Positions 12,637-15,332 of a DNA stretch of 15,332 nt are shown here, one piece after another. How positions within the stretch are numbered: position 1 is the first letter of the stretch; each line of letters opens with the position of its first letter. Position numbers and translations under genes: made by a program. Source of the DNA: Candidatus Bipolaricaulota bacterium (GTDB lineage: Bacteria > Bipolaricaulota > Bipolaricaulia > RBG-16-55-9); NCBI GenBank assembly GCA_015487455.1, contig WFPR01000141.1, positions 1-15,332 of the forward strand. Direction: 5' to 3'. The notes below the pieces were generated by a model. That model saw only the letters and a list, made by a program, of their open reading frames with translations. It ran no database searches and was not told the origin of the DNA.

Positions 12637-13212
12637 ATGGGTGAGGGAGAGTTGCAGCTCATCCAACGGACGCTGCAGGGGGACATGAGCGCGTGGGGGG
12701 AGATCGTGAAGCGCTACAAGAACGCCGTCTTCGGCATCGCCCTGGGGATCCTGAACAACCCGCACGACGCCGAGGACGCGACGCAGGACGCCTTCATCCG
12801 GGCGTACGAGAACCTGCACCGCTACGACTTGACGCGCAAGTTCTCGACGTGGCTGTTCACGATCACGGCGAACCTCTGCAAGAACAAGCTGCGGCGGGAG
12901 AAGTTCTTCGCGCCCTTGAGGGAGCTGGGCGGGCGCCCGGCGAACCCGCACCCGAGCACCAACTCCCACGCGCCCGACCCCGCCGTGGAGGTGGAGCGGG
13001 AGGAGCGGGCCGAGCTGGTGCGGCAGGCCCTCGCCGCCCTCGACGAGAAGTACCGCGCCCCCCTGGTGCTCCGCTTCTACGGCGACCTCGACTACAAGGA
13101 GATCGCGGAGGCGCTGGGCCTCCCGGAGGGGACGGTCAAGACCCGCATCCACCGGGGGAAGCTCGCCCTCAGGGCGTGGCTGGAGGCGAAAGGGGTGAAA
13201 GGCTATGCGTGA
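12637..13212 (+). CDS. ECF-type RNA polymerase sigma factor (sigma-70 family)
   Basis: The 191-residue protein has only the two regions typical of group 4 (ECF) sigma factors. Region 2 spans about residues 20-88, with DAEDATQDAFIRAYENL (44-60) forming the -10 recognition and core-binding helix and FSTWLFTITANLCKNKLRR behind it. Region 4 spans about 124-178, with the helix-turn-helix YKEIAEALGLPEGTVKTRIHRGK reading the -35 element. The linker is rich in Pro, Asn and His. I choose the ATG at 12637 because AAGGAA lies eight bases upstream and the product begins where the family does; the upstream frame is repeat-rich. Its stop overlaps the next start by eight bases. The target regulon cannot be told beyond probable self-regulation. 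Confidence 0.93.
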   Translation: MGEGELQLIQRTLQGDMSAWGEIVKRYKNAVFGIALGILNNPHDAEDATQDAFIRAYENLHRYDLTRKFSTWLFTITANLCKNKLRREKFFAPLRELGGRPANPHPSTNSHAPDPAVEVEREERAELVRQALAALDEKYRAPLVLRFYGDLDYKEIAEALGLPEGTVKTRIHRGKLALRAWLEAKGVKGYA

Positions 13213-13864
13213 GCGCTTGGGGCTTCCCGAGGTGCCTGAACGCGATCGCGACCGCGACCGTGACGACGAGCTCGCCCGGCTGGTCCGGGAGGGGCTCGCC
13301 CGGGCCGTCGCTCGCGAGGCGGAGCGCCTCGTCGGGCTGGAGCGCCGCGTGCTCGAGCGCCTCGAGCAAAAGCGGGGGCCGAGGGACGAAGGGCGCGCCG
13401 CCGGGGGGCTCCGTCCCCTGGAACGCGTCCGCTCGGCGCTCGCGTTCGGCCCGAGGCCCGCGTGGGCGGTCGCAGCCGTTACGGTGGCCGTCGGGCTCGG
13501 GCTCTTCGCGCTGGGCTTCTGGCTGGGGCAGCGGACGGCGCCGGTCCTCCCGAGCGAGCCCCGCGGCGTCGAGTTCGTGCTCTTCCACCCGACGGCCAAG
13601 GAGGTCACGCTGGCCATCAGCTACCCCGTGGCCGGGAAGCCCGAGTGGCACGACATCCCCTTGAAGAAGAAGCCCGGCGGGCTCTGGTACATCAGTTTGG
13701 AACTCCCGCCCGGCACCTACGAGTACGGCTTCAAGATCGACGGCCAGTGGTGGGCCTACGACCCCGCGGCCGACTACCTGGTGCTGAGCGCCGACAACAC
13801 CGTGAACGCCGTGCGGGAAGTCCGCGCAACGGGATCGGGAGCGAGAGCGGGTGATCAATCGTGA
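13205..13864 (+). CDS. Single-pass membrane protein with CBM48-like domain, putative anti-sigma factor
   Basis: The 219-residue protein has a charged cytoplasmic N-terminal part (1-83) with a helical Arg/Glu-rich stretch at 22-57, one transmembrane segment (87-108) and an external C-terminal domain (121-206). The external domain resembles the early-set glycogen/starch-binding fold of CBM48 and AMPK-beta: VEFVLFHPTAKEVTLA, then GLWYISLELPPGTYEYGFKIDG, then the WWAYDP segment. The topology and the eight-base overlap with the sigma gene fit an anti-sigma factor that holds the sigma at the membrane and senses something outside, perhaps a carbohydrate or another exported protein. No zinc-binding HxxxCxxC motif is seen, so it would not be a ZAS-type anti-sigma. 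Residues 12-21 (ERDRDRDRDD) are encoded by a six-base repeat and may be an elastic addition. Confidence 0.75.
   Translation: MRERLGLPEVPERDRDRDRDDELARLVREGLARAVAREAERLVGLERRVLERLEQKRGPRDEGRAAGGLRPLERVRSALAFGPRPAWAVAAVTVAVGLGLFALGFWLGQRTAPVLPSEPRGVEFVLFHPTAKEVTLAISYPVAGKPEWHDIPLKKKPGGLWYISLELPPGTYEYGFKIDGQWWAYDPAADYLVLSADNTVNAVREVRATGSGARAGDQS
13238..13271 (-). repeat. Six-base periodic tract (GNTCGC units)
   Basis: On the minus strand the tract reads GGTCGC, GGTCGC, GATCGC, GTTC, preceded by GCTCGTCGTCAC. On the plus strand it encodes the Asp-Arg run at the N-terminus of the putative anti-sigma protein. Confidence 0.8.
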
Positions 13865-13866
13865 TC
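13831..13866 (-). repeat. Six-base periodic tract, six units in register, across a gene junction
   Basis: On the minus strand the 36 bases split into GATCAC, GATTGA, TCACCC and then GCTCTC, GCTCCC, GATCCC. The tract covers the end of the putative anti-sigma gene and the overlapping GTG start of the next gene. It therefore replaces any clear Shine-Dalgarno sequence there. Confidence 0.7.
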
Positions 13867-14673
13867 GTGGGACGGGGACGGCTGATCGCGCTGGTCGGCG
13901 TCGGCCTGATCGGGCTCGGGCTTGGGCTCGGGCTCGGGCCCGGGCCGGGCGCGGGGGGCGTGATCGGGCTGGGCCAGACGGCGCAGGACGTCTGCCGTTA
14001 CATCGAGACGCGGCTGGACGTCTCCCCGGCGCTCAAGCCCGTGCTCTGTCAGAGCTTCCAGGCGGGGATCGCGCGGGGGCACATCGAGCCCGCCCGCGCA
14101 CTGCAGTTCCTGCAGGCGGTGGCCGAGCGGATCACCCCTCAGAACCGGGGGGCGGCCGAGACGCTCCTCACCCTCACCAGCCAGCTCGTCGACCCCGCCA
14201 AGGGCGACCTGCCCGCCGAGCTGCTCATCCGGCGGACGTTCGAGGTCTTCAGCAAGGAATCGTCCCCCGACGTCGCGATGGTGATCGCGGTGCGGGAGGC
14301 GACCGCGCTCTTCAACATGCTGCAGCGGGTCGCGGGCGTCTACCGGGCGTTGGGGATCGCGCTCGCGCCCAACGAGCCGAAGAAGACGCTCCCGACGGGG
14401 TTCGGCCCCGTGGAGCTCACGGTCAGACGGGTGGACACGGTGATCACGGCCACGGCCGTGGCGCTCGACCGCTTCGAGCGGCGCTTCGACCGCCGCCTGG
14501 ACGACTACAGCGGCATGAAGGCGGAGGTGATGAAGGAGCTGCGCGCGCCGTCCTTCTACGGCGCGGAGGAGCTCCCGGACGAGCTCGTTCGGTACATCGA
14601 CGCCCGCACCACCGGGCAGGAGTGGGCGCCCATCGTGCAGCAGCTGGCCGCGGACCGCGGCCGGCGCTCGTAG
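13861..14673 (+). CDS. Exported protein of unknown function
   Basis: I do not recognise this 270-residue protein. It starts at GTG 13861, overlapping the upstream stop by four bases (GTGA), and has a signal-peptide-like N-terminus (VGRGR, then a long hydrophobic Gly-Leu run at about 8-26, then PGPGAGG). The Gly-Leu part is encoded by a six-base repeat. The mature part is mostly alpha-helical, with two Cys (C45, C63) that could form a disulphide, and long amphipathic stretches at about 74-120, 121-165 and 190-235. No catalytic motif is visible. Tight linkage to the sigma factor and the CBM48-like membrane protein suggests it is part of the same envelope response, perhaps the ligand or effector, but this is inference from position only. 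Confidence 0.75.
   Translation: MIVGRGRLIALVGVGLIGLGLGLGLGPGPGAGGVIGLGQTAQDVCRYIETRLDVSPALKPVLCQSFQAGIARGHIEPARALQFLQAVAERITPQNRGAAETLLTLTSQLVDPAKGDLPAELLIRRTFEVFSKESSPDVAMVIAVREATALFNMLQRVAGVYRALGIALAPNEPKKTLPTGFGPVELTVRRVDTVITATAVALDRFERRFDRRLDDYSGMKAEVMKELRAPSFYGAEELPDELVRYIDARTTGQEWAPIVQQLAADRGRRS
13911..13950 (+). repeat. Six-base periodic tract (GCTCGG units) in the signal-peptide region
   Basis: GCTCGG, GCTTGG, GCTCGG, GCTCGG and GCCCGG run in register and encode the GLGLGLGLGPGP stretch of the exported protein's signal peptide. The tract thus sets the length of the hydrophobic core. Confidence 0.75.
14646..14662 (+). other. Perfect 17-base palindrome at the 3' end of a gene
   Basis: GGCCGCGG and CCGCGGCC flank a single A, ten bases before the stop codon of the exported protein gene. 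As RNA the arms could pair only with a larger loop, so a DNA-level site is at least as likely as a terminator. It has no T-tract. Confidence 0.45.
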
Positions 14674-14702
14674 GTAGCACCATCCCAAAGGAGGGATCCA
14701 CC

Positions 14703-15332
14703 ATGCGGAACGCGAACGTCCGAACTCAAGCGCGGAGGCTCGGCGCGCTCGCCGCGCTGGCGGCGGTGGCCCTGGCGCTGGTCGTCGGGCCGGGCCACGT
14801 GGGACTCACCCAAGCCCCGCAGGGCGTCGTGGTCGTGCCGCCGTCCGACCAGATCCAAGTCGACATCCGCGTGCCCAAGGGCGTCTACCGCGTCGGGGAG
14901 GAGATCCAGCTCTACGTCCAGACGACCGTCGCCGACCCCAACGTCACCCACGTGTACCTGAACGTCGTGGACATCGACGCGGCGGGGCGCTGCACCCTTA
15001 TCTTCCCGAACGCCTTCTCGCCCGACCCGCGGGTGCCCGTCGGCTCGTTCGTGCTGCCCGACAAGCCTCATCTTTATCGCTTCCAAATCGTGCCGCCCGC
15101 GGGCACTGAGTACGTCCAGGCGTTCGCCAGCCTCGACCCGCTCGACCTGAGGCAGCTCTTCAACAGCCCGACGACCCCCAACGCACCCTTCCCCGCGCTC
15201 TGCACCAACCCGCAGGAGTTCGCCCAGCAGGTGCAGGCGGCCATCCAGGGGATCATCGCCGTGGGGCGGATCGCCACCGACTGGACGAGCTTCACGGTCG
15301 TCGGTGGGCCGCCTCCGCCCCCGCCCGCGAAC
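14703..15332 (+). CDS. Exported DUF4384-like protein, cut by the window end
   Basis: The frame is open for 210 codons to the right edge. The start is secure: AAAGGAGGG (14687-14695) lies seven bases before the ATG, the best ribosome binding site in the window. Residues 10-30 form a signal peptide (RRLGALAALAAVALALVVGPG). The mature part has the DUF4384 pattern: YRVGEEIQLYVQT (62-74), a strand pair ending in YLNVVDIDAAGRCTLIFPN (85-103), then VLPDKPHLYRFQIVPPAGTEYVQAFAS split over 117-143. C97 and C167 could pair. A Pro-rich stretch begins at 203, suggesting a linker to a further domain outside the window. DUF4384 domains are often attached to surface, protease or kinase proteins. It is the fourth gene of the sigma cluster, after a 29-base gap. 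Confidence 0.85.
   Translation, partial: MRNANVRTQARRLGALAALAAVALALVVGPGHVGLTQAPQGVVVVPPSDQIQVDIRVPKGVYRVGEEIQLYVQTTVADPNVTHVYLNVVDIDAAGRCTLIFPNAFSPDPRVPVGSFVLPDKPHLYRFQIVPPAGTEYVQAFASLDPLDLRQLFNSPTTPNAPFPALCTNPQEFAQQVQAAIQGIIAVGRIATDWTSFTVVGGPPPPPPAN

Noticed and set aside
13243..13250. GCGATCGC octamer like the cyanobacterial HIP1 element
   Set aside because: The octamer here is part of a hexamer tract, and the motif is too rare in the window to suggest HIP1-type dispersal.
11565..13617. Long open frames antisense to the propeller lipoprotein and the sigma/anti-sigma genes (11565-12644 plus, 12334-13617 minus)
   Set aside because: The opposite frames have clear PKD, TolB and sigma motifs, while these show only Arg/Gly/Val-rich shadow sequence.
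331..13950. The hexamer tracts as a CRISPR array, REP elements or intrinsic terminators
   Set aside because: There are no long conserved repeats with spacers, no conserved hairpin and no T-runs; the only shared property is the six-base step with anchored TC.

Overview
This is a gene-dense, very GC-rich bacterial window with short spacers, many overlapping stop/start codons and long antisense shadow frames. An apolipoprotein N-acyltransferase (Lnt) and a lipobox protein point to a diderm bacterium. No 16S rRNA gene or other diagnostic marker is present. The overall style (high GC, ECF sigma factor with a CBM48-type membrane partner, DUF4384-type exported protein, many PIN modules) would suit an uncultivated lineage such as Bipolaricaulota (Acetothermia), but that is a guess. 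No tRNA, rRNA, CRISPR array or insertion sequence was seen. No gene-free stretch exceeds about 245 bases.

Region 1 (1-5258) is ordinary metabolism and membrane biology. It holds the end of a glycine-rich membrane protein, a GNAT acetyltransferase, a leftward pair coaD then an M20 (ArgE/DapE-type) hydrolase, a rightward ornithine cyclodeaminase/mu-crystallin family enzyme, and a rightward pair of rhomboid protease and a two-helix membrane protein.

Region 2 (5217-8695) lies wholly on the minus strand. In transcription order it holds an M20 carboxypeptidase-like gene, a small antitoxin-like gene overlapping the start of a PIN toxin that has lost its middle, an SDR oxidoreductase, and an RHH antitoxin fused by deletion to a frameshifted PIN toxin remnant. 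Both toxin-antitoxin modules have lost toxin core sequence while keeping the antitoxin and, in one case, an inverted-repeat operator over the promoter.

Region 3 (8724-11101) starts from a compact divergent promoter and holds a FabG-like SDR whose stop codon overlaps the start of lnt. Region 4 (11058-15332) is envelope and signalling: a PKD/TolB-repeat lipoprotein on the minus strand, then, divergently, an ECF sigma factor, a single-pass protein with a CBM48-like external domain (putative anti-sigma), an exported protein of unknown function, and a DUF4384-like exported protein cut by the window end. The first three of these rightward genes overlap by 8 and 4 bases, so they are almost certainly co-transcribed.

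The most unusual feature is not a gene. At least thirteen short, degenerate tracts with a six-base period recur through the window, mostly at gene ends, gene starts and spacers. On one strand or the other most fit (GNTCNN)n, for example GTTCAA-GGTCAA-GATCAA in lnt or GATCTA-GATCTA-GGTCCG near 5208-5225. Where they fall in coding sequence they become dipeptide runs (AQAQAQ, DRDRDRD, GLGLGLG, SPSPTPSP).
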